Numbered from the stretch's first letter, positions 24,985 through 34,688 are shown. The stretch: DNA of 37,527 nt from Paracoccus marinus (GCF_007018965.1 NZ_VJYZ01000011.1:1-37527); one strand, 5' to 3'. Made by a program: numbers and translations. The notes: a model not told the origin generated them from the letters alone.

Positions 24985-26505
24985 ATGACACTGACCGGAC
25001 TGCACCTGATCGCGAGCGAATGGGTGGAAGGGGGCGAAAGCTTCGCCGCCGTGACGATGGGCGACGCCGCGCCGCTGACGGTGCAGAGCGCCGGTTCCGC
25101 CGAGGTGCGGCGCGCCGCGCAAGCGGCCGAAGCTGCCTTTGCGGATTTCGCCGCCACCTCGCGCGCCGACCGCGCCGCCTTCCTGCGCGCCATCGCCGAA
25201 GGGATCGACGCGCGCCGCGACGCGATCGTCCCCCGCGCCGTGGCCGAGTCCGGCCTGCCCGAGGCGCGGCTGGTGGGCGAGACCGGGCGCACCACCGGCC
25301 AGCTGCGGCTCTTCGCTGACCATATCGAGGCGGGGCGCCATCTCGACCTGCGCCACGACCCGGCGCTGCCGGACCGCAAGCCCGCGCCGCGCCCGGACCT
25401 GCGGCTGGTGCAGCGCCCGCTTGGGCCTGTTGCGGTGTTCGGCGCGTCGAACTTCCCGCTCGCCTTCTCGACCGCGGGCGGCGACACGGCGTCGGCGCTG
25501 GCGGCGGGCTGCCCGGTCATCGTCAAGGGCCACCCGGCCCATCCCGGCACGTCCGAGCTGGTCGCGGGCGCGATCCTGGACGCGATCCGCGCGACCGGCA
25601 TGCCGCCCGGCGTGTTCGCGCTGTTGCAGGGCGACAGCAACGACCTGGGTCACGCCGTGGTGCGCCATCCGCTCATCAAGGCGGTGGGTTTCACCGGCAG
25701 TTTCGGCGCGGGGCGGGCGCTCTTCGACCTGTGCGCCGCGCGGCCCGAGCCGATCCCGTTCTTTGGCGAGCTTGGGGCGGTGAACCCCGTCTTCGTCCTG
25801 CCCGCAGCCGCCGCCGCGCGCGGGGGCGCGATCGGCGCGGGCTGGGCCGCGTCGCTGACCATGGGGGTGGGCCAGTTCTGCACCAACCCCGGCGTCGCCT
25901 TCGCGATCGACGGCGCGGGCGTGGAGGCGCTCGCCTCGGCCGCCGCCGACGGCGTCTCCCAGACCGCGCCGCAGCCGATGCTGACCCACGGGATCGCTGG
26001 CGCCTACCGCGCGGGCATCGCCGCCGCGGCCGCCGCGCCGGGTGTTGCGACCCTCGCCCGCGGCCCCGAAGGCGACGACCGTCACGGCACGCCCGCGCTG
26101 TTTCAGGCCGACCGCGCCGCGTGGGAGGCGACGCCCGCGCTGCGGCACGAGAACTTCGGCCCCTCCGGCGTCCTCGTCCGGCTGGCGGATTTCGACGCCA
26201 TGCTGGCCGAGGCGCAGGGCCTGGACGGGCAGCTGACCTGCACGATCCAGATGGACGACGCCGACGCGGATCTTGCCCGCCGCCTGCTGCCGGTCCTCGA
26301 ACGCAAGGCGGGGCGCATCCTCTTCAACGGCTTCCCGACCGGGGTCGAGGTCGCCGACGCGATGGTCCACGGCGGCCCCTATCCCGCCAGCACCAACTTC
26401 GGCGCGACCTCGGTCGGGACGCTCGCGATCCGCCGATTCCTGCGGCCGGTGTGTTTTCAGGACATGCCGGCGGCGCTGCTGCCGGACGACCTGGCGGGGG
26501 CATGA
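24985..26505 (+). CDS. 2-oxoglutarate semialdehyde (2,5-dioxovalerate) dehydrogenase
   Basis: This 506-residue aldehyde dehydrogenase has general base E262 ([10 protein letters not shown]) and nucleophile C299 ([10 protein letters not shown]), 37 residues apart as expected. The cofactor-site segment [20 protein letters not shown] is of the FNFPLAF type seen in ketoglutarate-semialdehyde dehydrogenases. It would carry out the last step of the L-arabinose route, giving 2-oxoglutarate for the TCA cycle. The start is the ATG at 24985, with GAGGA six bases upstream, two bases after the preceding stop. Its own stop overlaps dgoK by three bases. Confidence 0.87.
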   Translation: MTLTGLHLIASEWVEGGESFAAVTMGDAAPLTVQSAGSAEVRRAAQAAEAAFADFAATSRADRAAFLRAIAEGIDARRDAIVPRAVAESGLPEARLVGETGRTTGQLRLFADHIEAGRHLDLRHDPALPDRKPAPRPDLRLVQRPLGPVAVFGASNFPLAFSTAGGDTASALAAGCPVIVKGHPAHPGTSELVAGAILDAIRATGMPPGVFALLQGDSNDLGHAVVRHPLIKAVGFTGSFGAGRALFDLCAARPEPIPFFGELGAVNPVFVLPAAAAARGGAIGAGWAASLTMGVGQFCTNPGVAFAIDGAGVEALASAAADGVSQTAPQPMLTHGIAGAYRAGIAAAAAAPGVATLARGPEGDDRHGTPALFQADRAAWEATPALRHENFGPSGVLVRLADFDAMLAEAQGLDGQLTCTIQMDDADADLARRLLPVLERKAGRILFNGFPTGVEVADAMVHGGPYPASTNFGATSVGTLAIRRFLRPVCFQDMPAALLPDDLAGA

Positions 26506-27425
26506 CGATGAACGCGCGGCTGGAAGGTCTCGACTGGATCGCCGCCGACTGGGGCACGACCCGGCTGCGGGTCTGGGCGATGGGCGCGGACGGCCGGGTG
26601 CTGGCCCGTGCCGGGTCGGATCGCGGGATGGGGCAGCTGGACCGGGCGGGATACGGGCCTGCGCTTCTGGACCTCGTCGGGCCTTGGCTGGGGGATCGCC
26701 CCGATCCCGTGCCGGTGCTGGTCTGCGGCATGGCCGGGGCGCGCAGCGGCTGGGCCGAGGCCGCGTATCGCGCGGTCCCCTGCGCGCCGCTCGATCCCGC
26801 AAGCGCCACACGGCCCGACGGCGCGGACCCGCGCCTGTCGGTCCTGATCCTGCCGGGGCTCAGCCAGTCCGCGCCGCCCGACGTCATGCGCGGCGAGGAA
26901 ACCCAGCTCGCCGGGCTGATCGCCGCGCGCCCCGGCTGGAACGGCGTCGCCTGCTTGCCCGGCACCCACAGCAAATGGGCGCGAATCGAAGACGGCCGCG
27001 TCACCGCATTCCGCACCTTCATGACCGGCGAGCTTTACGCGCTGCTGGCAGGCCAGTCGGTCCTGCGCCTGTCGGTGATGGACGCGGAACCCGACCTGCC
27101 GGCCTTCGACACGGCGGCGGCCAGCGGGGCCGGTCTCGCCGATCTTTTTTCCGTGCGCGCCGCCGGGCTTCTGGGCGACGTGCCTGCGGCTGCGGCGGCC
27201 GGGCGTTTGTCGGGCCTGCTGGTCGGGGCCGAGATCGCGGCGGCCGAGGCATTCCGTGCAGGCGCGCCGCTTGCGCTGGTTGGCGCGCCCGCGCTGACCT
27301 CGCTTTACGCCCGCGCGCTGGCTGCGTGGGACGCGGGCGATCCGCCCCTTATATTCGACGGCAGCGAGATGGCGCTGGCCGGGCTGACCGCGGCGCGCGC
27401 CGCCCTGACGAAGGTTCCCGCATGA
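26502..27425 (+). CDS. dgoK: 2-keto-3-deoxygalactonate kinase
   Basis: The 307-residue protein has the DgoK family N-terminus [17 protein letters not shown], a phosphate-binding loop of the actin-like sugar kinases. It also has the conserved [20 protein letters not shown] and [11 protein letters not shown] segments. It phosphorylates 2-keto-3-deoxy-D-galactonate with ATP, a De Ley-Doudoroff step specific to galactose. The ATG at 26502 overlaps the aldehyde dehydrogenase stop (ATGA); an ATG two codons later is also possible. The gene is coupled to dgoA in the same way. Confidence 0.92.
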   Translation: MTMNARLEGLDWIAADWGTTRLRVWAMGADGRVLARAGSDRGMGQLDRAGYGPALLDLVGPWLGDRPDPVPVLVCGMAGARSGWAEAAYRAVPCAPLDPASATRPDGADPRLSVLILPGLSQSAPPDVMRGEETQLAGLIAARPGWNGVACLPGTHSKWARIEDGRVTAFRTFMTGELYALLAGQSVLRLSVMDAEPDLPAFDTAAASGAGLADLFSVRAAGLLGDVPAAAAAGRLSGLLVGAEIAAAEAFRAGAPLALVGAPALTSLYARALAAWDAGDPPLIFDGSEMALAGLTAARAALTKVPA

Positions 27426-28036
27426 CCGACCACCTGCCCCTGATCGCGATCTTGCGCGGCTTGACCCCGCGCGACGCCGCGCCCGTGGCCGAGGCGCTGA
27501 TCGGCGCGGGCATCACCATGATCGAGGTGCCGCTGAACTCTCCCGATCCGCTGGACAGTATCGCGGCCATCGCCCGGCTCGCGGGCGACAATGCCGTGGT
27601 GGGCGCGGGGACGGTGCTGACGGCGGCGCAGGTGGGGCAGGTGCAGGACGCGGGCGGCACCCTGATCGTGTCGCCGAACGCGGACCCCGCCGTGATCGCC
27701 GAAACTCGTGCGCGCGGGATGCAAAGCTGTCCCGGCGTCTTTACCGCGACGGAATGTTTTGCGGCGCTTGCCGCGGGCGCGGACGTGCTGAAGCTGTTTC
27801 CCGCCGACCGCGCGGGGACCGGGATGCTCAAGGCGCTGCTGGCCGTGCTGCCGCAGGGCCAGCCGGTCTATGCGGTGGGCGGCGTGGATGCGGGCAACTT
27901 CGCCGAGTGGCGTCGGGCGGGCGCGTCCGGCTTTGGCATCGGCAGCGCGCTTTACCGCCCCGGCGACGTGGCGGCGACGGTGGGGATGCGCGCGCGCGAG
28001 ATGGTCGCGGCGTGGCACGCGGGTGACGTCGCATGA
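27422..28036 (+). CDS. dgoA: 2-keto-3-deoxy-6-phosphogalactonate aldolase
   Basis: The 204-residue class I aldolase is of the KDPG/KDPGal family. The Schiff-base lysine is K124 in [10 protein letters not shown], the catalytic glutamate is E35 in MIEVPLNSP, and the substrate-binding arginine is in AILRGL (R12). It splits the phosphorylated keto acid into pyruvate and glyceraldehyde 3-phosphate, completing the galactose branch. Start and stop codons overlap those of both neighbours through ATGA. Confidence 0.92.
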   Translation: MTDHLPLIAILRGLTPRDAAPVAEALIGAGITMIEVPLNSPDPLDSIAAIARLAGDNAVVGAGTVLTAAQVGQVQDAGGTLIVSPNADPAVIAETRARGMQSCPGVFTATECFAALAAGADVLKLFPADRAGTGMLKALLAVLPQGQPVYAVGGVDAGNFAEWRRAGASGFGIGSALYRPGDVAATVGMRAREMVAAWHAGDVA

Positions 28037-28878
28037 CCGGCGCCCGCGTCTTCGACCCGCGCGCCTGCGAACTGGGCGAGGGGGCCTTCTGGCACCCCGC
28101 GCGCGGGCAGGTCTTCTGGTTCGACATTGCGGCAAGCCGCCTGATGTCCACGGACGGGGCGGCATGGGATTTCGACCGCACTGTCACCGCCTGCGGCTGG
28201 ATCGACCGCGACCGGCTGCTGGTCGCGTCGGACACGGCGCTGATCGACTTTGACCTGCGCGACGGAACCCGCCGCGACGTCTGCCCGGTCGAGGCGGACA
28301 GGCCGGAAAACCGCAGCAACGACGGCCGCGCCGATCCGATGGGCGGGTTCTGGATCGGCACCATGGCGCGCGAAAAGACAAAGAATGCAGGCGCGATCTA
28401 TCGCCTGCATCGCGGCGAGTTGCGGGTGATCCGCGCGGGCGTCACGATCCCGAACTCGATCTGCTTCGCCCCTGACGGCCGGCGCGGCTATTTCTCGGAC
28501 ACCAGCGAACAGCGGGTCTGGACGGTCGCGCTGGACGCGGATGGCTGGCCCGAGGGCGAGCCGAGGGTTTTCATCGACCTGTCGGGCGAGGGGCTGGACC
28601 CGGACGGCGCCGTGACGGATGCCGAGGGGCTGATTTGGATCGCCCAGTGGGGCGCGGGCCGCGTCGCCTGCCACGCGCCGGACGGCAGTTTCCTGCGCTC
28701 TTTCGACGTGCCCGCCACGAACCCGACCTGTCCGGCCTTCATCGGCGAAGGGCTGGACCGGCTGATCGTCACGACCGCGCGCGAGGACCTCGCACCGCCC
28801 ACCGACGACGATGGCCGCACCTTCGTGATCGACGCGCCGGGCGCGGTCGGCCGCGCCGAGCCAAGGGTCGTGCTGTGA
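28033..28878 (+). CDS. SMP-30/gluconolactonase-family sugar lactonase
   Basis: The 281-residue six-bladed propeller enzyme has the metal-binding glutamate in LGEGAFWHP (E16). The conserved [19 protein letters not shown] holds the metal asparagine and catalytic aspartate region, and a later SDTSEQRVW segment is also present. It would open the galactono- and arabinono-lactones made by the 1-dehydrogenase, as arabinolactonases and galactonolactonases of this family do. It is coupled through ATGA to dgoA and GTGA to the epimerase gene. Confidence 0.9.
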   Translation: MTGARVFDPRACELGEGAFWHPARGQVFWFDIAASRLMSTDGAAWDFDRTVTACGWIDRDRLLVASDTALIDFDLRDGTRRDVCPVEADRPENRSNDGRADPMGGFWIGTMAREKTKNAGAIYRLHRGELRVIRAGVTIPNSICFAPDGRRGYFSDTSEQRVWTVALDADGWPEGEPRVFIDLSGEGLDPDGAVTDAEGLIWIAQWGAGRVACHAPDGSFLRSFDVPATNPTCPAFIGEGLDRLIVTTAREDLAPPTDDDGRTFVIDAPGAVGRAEPRVVL

Positions 28879-29987
28879 CCGCCGCGCGCGCGCCCCAGGC
28901 CTTCGATCCGGGCGCGCGCGCGGTGTTCGGCACCACCGCCGACGGGCGGCGGGTGGACCGCGTGGCGATCGCGGGCCACGGCCTGTCGGTCGGGCTGATC
29001 ACCTGTGGGGCTACGATCCAGGACGTGCGTCTGGCGGGTTATCCGCAGCCTCTGGTGCTGGGCTACCCCACGTTCCCGCCCTACCTGGTCGAGGGCAAGT
29101 CCTGCGGGGCGATCGTGGGCCGCTTCGCCAACCGGATCGGCGGCGCCTCAGCCTTTATCGGTGGGGCGCAGCGGCGGCTGGACGCGAACTTCCTGGGCCG
29201 CCACACGCTGCACGGCGGCAGCGACGGCACCGGGGTGCGGCTGTGGCGGCTGGTGGACGCGGGCCCGGATCATGCCACCATGGCCGACACGCTGCCCGAC
29301 GGCCACATGGGCTTTCCCGGCCAGCTGGAGGTCGCGGTCACCTATCGCATCGTGCCCGGCCCGGCGCTTGAGATCGGGATCACCGCCACCACCGACGCCG
29401 AGACGGTCTGCAACTTCGCGACCCACGGCTACTGGAACCTCGACGGGCGCGAGGACATTTCCGCGCATGTCTTCCAGTGCGACGCGCCGTGGTTCGCGCC
29501 GGTGGATGACGAGCTGATCCCGACCGGCGATCCAGGTCCGGTCAGCGGCACCCGCCACGACTGGCGGCAGGGCGCACGGATGGCGGATCGCCTTCATGCC
29601 GGGCTGATCGACGTGAGCCTGCATCTGTCGGACCGGCGCGCGGCCGTGCCCCGGCCCGTGGCGCGGCTTTCGGCATCGGATGGGCCGACGCTGACGGTCG
29701 AGACGACCGAGCCCGCGATCCAGGTCTATGCGGGCGCGCATCTGAACGGCGGCGCGCCGGGCCTCACGGGCCAGCCCTACGCACGTTTCGCGGGCCTTGC
29801 GCTGGAACCGCAGGTCGGCCCCGACGCGCCCAACCGGCCGGGCTATCCCGACCCGGTCCTGCGCGTGGGCGAGACCTACCGCCAGGTCACCCGTTTCCGT
29901 TTCACGCCCGGCGAGGAGGCCGGGCTGAAAGCCCCCGCGCGGGGGCAGGCCGGGGCGCCCAGCCCCATGGAGGAGGACAAAGGATGA
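28875..29987 (+). CDS. Aldose 1-epimerase (mutarotase)
   Basis: The 370-residue GalM-family enzyme has the two catalytic histidines in TLHGGSDG and ATHGYWNL, and the glutamate base in GLALEPQVGPDAPN. GRFANRIGGA is the GalM hallmark after the first strands. It interconverts alpha and beta anomers, feeding the anomer preferred by the 1-dehydrogenase and linking furanose and pyranose forms. The start codon is GTG at 28875, overlapping the lactonase stop. The last ~25 residues (KAPARGQAGAPSPMEEDKG) extend past the usual end and may be a by-product of the overlap with the next gene. Confidence 0.9.
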   Translation: MTAARAPQAFDPGARAVFGTTADGRRVDRVAIAGHGLSVGLITCGATIQDVRLAGYPQPLVLGYPTFPPYLVEGKSCGAIVGRFANRIGGASAFIGGAQRRLDANFLGRHTLHGGSDGTGVRLWRLVDAGPDHATMADTLPDGHMGFPGQLEVAVTYRIVPGPALEIGITATTDAETVCNFATHGYWNLDGREDISAHVFQCDAPWFAPVDDELIPTGDPGPVSGTRHDWRQGARMADRLHAGLIDVSLHLSDRRAAVPRPVARLSASDGPTLTVETTEPAIQVYAGAHLNGGAPGLTGQPYARFAGLALEPQVGPDAPNRPGYPDPVLRVGETYRQVTRFRFTPGEEAGLKAPARGQAGAPSPMEEDKG

Positions 29988-30934
29988 AACTGTTCGCAGC
30001 GGCCCTGCTGGCCACCACCGCGCTTGGCGGCGGGGCGGCGCTGGCCCAGACCGTCGGCTTCGCCCAGATCGGATCGGAATCCGGCTGGCGCGCGGCCGAG
30101 ACCACCGTGACGCGGGAAGAGGCCGAAAAGCGCGGCATCGACCTGAAATTCGCCGACGCCCAGCAAAAACAGGAAAACCAGATCAAGGCGGTCCGGGGCT
30201 TCATCGCGCAAGGCGTGGACGCGATCCTGCTTGCCCCGGTCGTCGCCACCGGGTGGGACGAAGTCCTGAAGGAAGCGCAGGAGGCCGAGATCCCGGTCGT
30301 ACTGCTGGACCGGCAGGTGGATTCGCCCGACACGATGTACCTGACCGCCGTGGGCTCCGACCTCGTCCACGAAGGCAAGGTCGCGGGCGAGTGGCTGGCA
30401 ACGGACGTGGGTGACCAGCCCTGCAACGTGGTCGAGCTGCAAGGCACCACCGGCTCGTCCCCCGCGATCAAGCGCAAGCAGGGCTTCGAGGAAGGGATCG
30501 CCGGGCACGACAACATAAAGATCGTGCGCAGTCAGACGGGCGATTTCACCCGCGCCAAGGGCAAGGAGGTGATGGAAAGCTTCCTCAAGGCCGAGGACGG
30601 CGGCAAGAACATCTGCGCGCTCTACGCCCACAACGACGACATGGCGGTGGGCGCGATCCAGGCGATCAAGGAAGCGGGGCTGAAGCCCGGCACCGACATC
30701 AAGGTCGTCTCGATCGACGCCGTGCCCGACATCTTCCAGGCGATGGTCGCGGGCGAGGCGAACGCCACGGTCGAGCTGACGCCCAACATGGCCGCGCCCG
30801 CCTTCGACGCGCTCGACGCCTACTGGAAGAACAAGACCGAGCCCGCGAAGTTCATCCAGACGGAGTCGAAACTGTACACGCAGGCGGACGATCCGCAGGC
30901 GGTCTACGACAGCAAGAAGGACCTTGGCTACTGA
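29984..30934 (+). CDS. ytfQ: YtfQ-type periplasmic sugar-binding protein
   Basis: The 316-residue protein has a Sec signal peptide (MKLFAAALLATTALGGGAAL, cleavage near ALAQT) and a Peripla_BP_4 fold. The opening VGFAQIGSESGWRAAET, then AQQKQENQIKAVRGFIAQGVDAI and LDRQVDSPD, match galactofuranose-binding YtfQ as remembered. It hands its sugar to the YtfR-YtfT-YjfF pump encoded next. The ATG overlaps the epimerase stop and has AGGAGG upstream. It is the second binding protein of the operon. Confidence 0.9.
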   Translation: MKLFAAALLATTALGGGAALAQTVGFAQIGSESGWRAAETTVTREEAEKRGIDLKFADAQQKQENQIKAVRGFIAQGVDAILLAPVVATGWDEVLKEAQEAEIPVVLLDRQVDSPDTMYLTAVGSDLVHEGKVAGEWLATDVGDQPCNVVELQGTTGSSPAIKRKQGFEEGIAGHDNIKIVRSQTGDFTRAKGKEVMESFLKAEDGGKNICALYAHNDDMAVGAIQAIKEAGLKPGTDIKVVSIDAVPDIFQAMVAGEANATVELTPNMAAPAFDALDAYWKNKTEPAKFIQTESKLYTQADDPQAVYDSKKDLGY

Positions 30935-30946
30935 GCTTCGCTGGAA

Positions 30947-30974
30947 CCGGGGCGGCCTTCGCGGGCCGTTCCGG
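30947..30974 (+). repeat. Hairpin between ytfQ and ytfR
   Basis: CCGGGGCGGCC (30947-30957) pairs with GGCCGTTCCGG (30964-30974) over 11 bp, with two G-U pairs and the 6-base loop TTCGCG. There is no T-run. It occupies the only sizeable gap in the second half of the operon, again right after a binding-protein gene. Confidence 0.65.
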
Positions 30975-31007
30975 CACCGGCGCACTGGGCGCGAAAGGGA
31001 CGCGGCA

Positions 31008-32537
31008 ATGACCCGACTGATCGAGGCACGCGGCCTCACCAAGCTGTTCCCCGGCACGCGGGCGCTCGACGGCGTGGATTTCGACCTGGAACGGGGCGAG
31101 GTGCACGCGCTGCTGGGCGAGAACGGGGCGGGCAAGTCCACGCTCATCAAGTGCCTGACCGGCGCCTATCGCCGCGACGGCGGCACCGTGGCGCTCGACG
31201 GCGCGGCGATCGACCCGCGCACCACGGCCGACGCGCAGCGGCTGGGGATCGGGACGGTTTACCAAGAGGTGAACCTGCTGCCGAACCTGACCGTGGCTGA
31301 GAACCTGATGCTGGGCCGCCAGCCGGTGCGCGGCGGCATGATCCGGGGCCGCGCGCAGTCGCGGGCGGCAAGAGACGTGTTGTCCGCCTATGGGCTGTCG
31401 ATCGACGTGACCCGGCCGCTTGCCGCCTATTCCGTGGCGGTCCAGCAGATCGTCGCCATCGCGCGCGCGGTCGCCCTGTCGGGCAAGGTCCTGATCCTCG
31501 ACGAGCCGACCGCGAGCCTTGATGCGCGCGAGGTCGCGGGGCTGTTCCGCATCATCCGCGACCTGAAAGACCGGGGGCTCGCGGTCGTCTTCATCTCGCA
31601 TTTCCTTGATCAGGTCTATGCGATCGCGGACCGGGTCACCGTCCTGCGGAACGGGCGCAATGCCGGCGGCGGGCGCACGGCTGACCTCGACCGGCTGGCG
31701 CTCGTCCAGATGATGCTGGGGCATGAACTGCACGCGGTCGAGGGGACGCGGGCGCGGCCCGTGGCTCCCGACGCGCCGGTTGCCGCCGCGTTCAACGGTT
31801 TCGGCAAGCGGGGCGCGGTCGAGCTGTTCTCGCTGACCGTGCGCCGGGGCGAGGCGGTGGGGCTTGCGGGCCTCTTGGGGTCCGGGCGCACCGAGACGGC
31901 CGAGACGATCTTCGGCATCACCCCGCACGACAGCGGCACCGCGCAAGCCGCGGGCCGCCCCGCGTCGCTGCGCAACCCGCGCGAGGCGATCCGTGCAGGC
32001 TTCGGCTTCTGCCCCGAGGACCGCAAGACCGACGGCATCGTGGGCGAGCTGACGGTGCGCGAGAACATCCTGCTGGCGCTGCAGGCCGGCCGCGGCTGGT
32101 CGCGCCCGGTCGCGCGCGCGGAACAGGGCCGCATCGCCGCCGACTACATCCGCCGCCTCGACATCCGCACGCCGTCCGCCGAAAAGCCGGTGGGGCAGCT
32201 GTCGGGCGGGAACCAGCAAAAGGTGATCCTCGCCCGCTGGCTGCTGATGAACCCCGACTTCCTGATCCTCGACGAGCCCACGCGCGGCATCGACGTGGGC
32301 GCGCATGCCGAGATCATCCGCGTGATCGAGGAGCTGTGCGCGCAGGGCATGTCGCTGCTGGTGATCTCGTCCGAGCTGGAGGAGCTTTCGACCTACGCCC
32401 ACCGGGTCATCGTGCTGCGCGACCGCGCGCAGGTCGCCGAACTGGTGGGCGAGGACGTGGCCGCCGAGCGCATTGTGCAGGCCATCGCTGCGACACCCGC
32501 GCCGGCCCCCGGCCATGCCACCGCGGGCGCCGCGTGA
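31008..32537 (+). CDS. ytfR: YtfR-type sugar ABC transporter ATPase
   Basis: The 509-residue protein has two ABC domains. Domain 1 has Walker [10 protein letters not shown] (37-45), YQEVNLLPNLTV and Walker B LILDEPTASLD. Domain 2 has the degenerate Walker A GLLGSGRTET, the signature [17 protein letters not shown] and Walker [12 protein letters not shown]. The start ATG at 31008 has GAAAGGGA upstream. The upstream reading to 30924 would run back into ytfQ and is not needed. It energises the second sugar importer. Confidence 0.92.
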   Translation: MTRLIEARGLTKLFPGTRALDGVDFDLERGEVHALLGENGAGKSTLIKCLTGAYRRDGGTVALDGAAIDPRTTADAQRLGIGTVYQEVNLLPNLTVAENLMLGRQPVRGGMIRGRAQSRAARDVLSAYGLSIDVTRPLAAYSVAVQQIVAIARAVALSGKVLILDEPTASLDAREVAGLFRIIRDLKDRGLAVVFISHFLDQVYAIADRVTVLRNGRNAGGGRTADLDRLALVQMMLGHELHAVEGTRARPVAPDAPVAAAFNGFGKRGAVELFSLTVRRGEAVGLAGLLGSGRTETAETIFGITPHDSGTAQAAGRPASLRNPREAIRAGFGFCPEDRKTDGIVGELTVRENILLALQAGRGWSRPVARAEQGRIAADYIRRLDIRTPSAEKPVGQLSGGNQQKVILARWLLMNPDFLILDEPTRGIDVGAHAEIIRVIEELCAQGMSLLVISSELEELSTYAHRVIVLRDRAQVAELVGEDVAAERIVQAIAATPAPAPGHATAGAA

Positions 32538-33550
32538 TGGGGCAGCTTTTCGCCCGGATCGCGCCGATGCTGGCGACGCTTGTCGTGCTGGTGATCGCCA
32601 TCACGGTGCTGATGCCGGGCTTTCTGGACATCTCGATCGCCAACGGCCGCCTTTACGGCAGCCCGATCGACGTGCTGAACCGGGGCGCGCCAGTGGCGCT
32701 GCTGGCCATCGGGATGACGCTGGTGATCGCGACGGGCGGCATCGACCTGAGCGTGGGCGCGGTCATGGCCATCGCGGGTGCCGTGGCCGCCCGCGCCATC
32801 ACGGACGGCTATGGCCTGCCCGCCGCGCTGGGCATGTCGCTGGCGACGGGCCTGGCCTGCGGGTTGTGGAACGGGTTCCTGGTCGCGGTGCTGCGGATCC
32901 AGCCCATCGTCGCCACGCTGATCCTGATGGTCGCGGGGCGCGGCATCGCGCAGCTGGTGACGGAAGGGGCGATCCTGACCTTCAACCACCCGGGCCTTGC
33001 CTTTCTCGGGTCCGGCGCAATCGGCGCGCTGCCGGTTCCGATCCTGATCTGGATCGCCGCCGCGATCCTCGCGGGCCTCGTCGTCCGCCGCACCGCGCTG
33101 GGCTTCATGATCGAGGCGGTGGGCGTCAACCCCCGCGCCTCGTTCCGGGCCGGCGTCAACACCCGCGCGCTGCTGGTCGCGGTCTATGTCGTGTCCGGCC
33201 TTTGCGCCGCCGTCGCGGGCGTGATCGTCGCGGCCGACATCCGCGGGGCCGACGCCAACAACGCCGGGCTGTGGCTTGAACTCGACGCGATCCTTGCGGT
33301 GGTGATCGGGGGCAACTCGCTGCTTGGCGGGCGGTTTTCCATCCTCGCCTCGCTGATCGGGGCGATGGTCACGCAGACGGTAAACACGGGCATCCTGCTC
33401 GCGGGCTTTCCGCCCGAATACAACCTGCTCATCAAGGCGTGGATAGTGCTTGTGATCCTGCTGATCCAGTCGCCGCGCCTGGGGCTTGCCCGACGCATCG
33501 GCGCGCGCGTCGGGGCGCGGGGCCGGAACTCCGCCGGGACCTCGCCATGA
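32537..33550 (+). CDS. ytfT: YtfT-type sugar ABC transporter permease
   Basis: The 337-residue BPD_transp_2 permease has many hydrophobic helices. Landmarks are GMTLVIATGGIDLSVGAVMA, IQPIVATLILMVAGRGIAQL, VNPRASFRAGVN and AVVIGGNSLLGGRFS. The ATG at 32537 overlaps the ytfR stop (TGATG). It forms one half of a heteromeric membrane channel with the YjfF-like permease encoded next. Confidence 0.9.
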   Translation: MGQLFARIAPMLATLVVLVIAITVLMPGFLDISIANGRLYGSPIDVLNRGAPVALLAIGMTLVIATGGIDLSVGAVMAIAGAVAARAITDGYGLPAALGMSLATGLACGLWNGFLVAVLRIQPIVATLILMVAGRGIAQLVTEGAILTFNHPGLAFLGSGAIGALPVPILIWIAAAILAGLVVRRTALGFMIEAVGVNPRASFRAGVNTRALLVAVYVVSGLCAAVAGVIVAADIRGADANNAGLWLELDAILAVVIGGNSLLGGRFSILASLIGAMVTQTVNTGILLAGFPPEYNLLIKAWIVLVILLIQSPRLGLARRIGARVGARGRNSAGTSP

Positions 33551-34512
33551 GCGCGCGGTTCCTGCCGCTCCTCGCGACCTGCGCGATCTTCGTCGCGGCG
33601 TACGCGCTGGCGTGGATGCAGTATCCCAACATCCTGTCAACGCGGGTGATCGGCAACCTGCTGACCGACAACGCCTATCTCGGCATCGCGGCGGTGGGGA
33701 TGACGATCGTGATCCTGTCGGGGGGGATCGACCTCAGCATCGGGTCGGTGATCGCGTTTTCGGGCGTGTTCATTGCCGTCATGCTGCGCGACACCGGGTT
33801 GCACCCGCTTGCGGTCTTTGCGCTGCTGCTGGTGCTGACGACGGCGTTCGGGCTGTGCATGGGGGCGCTGATCCACGCGTTGGAGATGCCCGCCTTCATC
33901 GTCACGCTGGCGGGCATGTTCATGGCGCGCGGCCTCGCCTACGTCCTGTCGATCGACTCCGTCCCTATCGACCACCCGTTCTTCGACGCGCTGTCGTCCA
34001 GCTATTACCTGCTGCCCGGCAAGGGGCGCTTCACGCTGATCGCCGGGGTCATGCTGCTGGTCGTGCTGGCGGGCAGCCTGCTGATCCACCGCACGCCCTT
34101 CGGCACAAGGGTCCTGGCGATCGGGGGCGATGCGCGAACCGCCGGGCTGCTGGGGGTCCCGGTCGGGCGCACCATCGTCGCGGTCTACGGGATCTCGGGC
34201 TTCTGCGCGGGGTTGGCCGGGATCGTCTTTGCGATCTACACCTCGGCCGGGTACTCGCTGGCGACCGTGGGGACCGAGCTTGACGCCATCGCCGCCGTCG
34301 TCATCGGCGGGACGCTGCTGTCAGGCGGGTCGGGGACGGTGCCGGGGACGCTGGTGGGGGTGCTGATCATGGGGCTGATCCAGACCTACATCGTGTTCGA
34401 CGGCACGCTGTCGAGCTGGTGGACGAGGATCGTGATCGGCGCGCTGCTGTTCGCGTTCATCGTGCTGCAAAAGGGCCTGCTGCGAATCGCCGAGGGCGGC
34501 GCACGGGGCTGA
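33547..34512 (+). CDS. yjfF: YjfF-type sugar ABC transporter permease
   Basis: The 321-residue BPD_transp_2 permease contains [56 protein letters not shown] and AVVIGGTLLSGGSGT. The DSVPIDHPFF insertion after the fourth helix is, from memory, typical of YjfF. It pairs with YtfT. Its ATG overlaps the ytfT stop (ATGA), and it is the last gene of the operon. Confidence 0.9.
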   Translation: MSARFLPLLATCAIFVAAYALAWMQYPNILSTRVIGNLLTDNAYLGIAAVGMTIVILSGGIDLSIGSVIAFSGVFIAVMLRDTGLHPLAVFALLLVLTTAFGLCMGALIHALEMPAFIVTLAGMFMARGLAYVLSIDSVPIDHPFFDALSSSYYLLPGKGRFTLIAGVMLLVVLAGSLLIHRTPFGTRVLAIGGDARTAGLLGVPVGRTIVAVYGISGFCAGLAGIVFAIYTSAGYSLATVGTELDAIAAVVIGGTLLSGGSGTVPGTLVGVLIMGLIQTYIVFDGTLSSWWTRIVIGALLFAFIVLQKGLLRIAEGGARG

Positions 34513-34536
34513 GCGGGGGCGCAGTTGCCGCTTTTC
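34512..34536 (+). terminator. Probable intrinsic terminator of the sugar operon
   Basis: AGCGG-type bases at 34512-34520 fold with GCCGCT at 34527-34532, with a small bulge, and TTTC follows. It directly abuts the last stop codon of the operon. The stem is imperfect and the T-run short. Confidence 0.4.
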
Positions 34537-34654
34537 CATGTAGCAGCCTAACTAGCGGGCATGTGATGATGCGGGCGAAAGCATCTCTGCAACGCCTTGT
34601 TCTGGTGACATAAAAGCCAAACCGCATGTCGGTTCTCCGACCTCAGAAAACGAC

Positions 34655-34688
34655 GACGCAGCGTCAGCCGGGATCATGACGCTACGTC
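34655..34688. promoter_or_regulatory. Pair of similar palindromes upstream of the lipase gene
   Basis: GACGCAGCGTC (34655-34665) and GACGCTACGTC (34678-34688) are two related 11-base palindromes whose starts are 23 bases apart, close to two helical turns. The spacing and symmetry suggest a dimeric regulator bound on one face. They lie about 70 bases before the lipase start, in a 240-base gap otherwise without genes. Confidence 0.4.
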
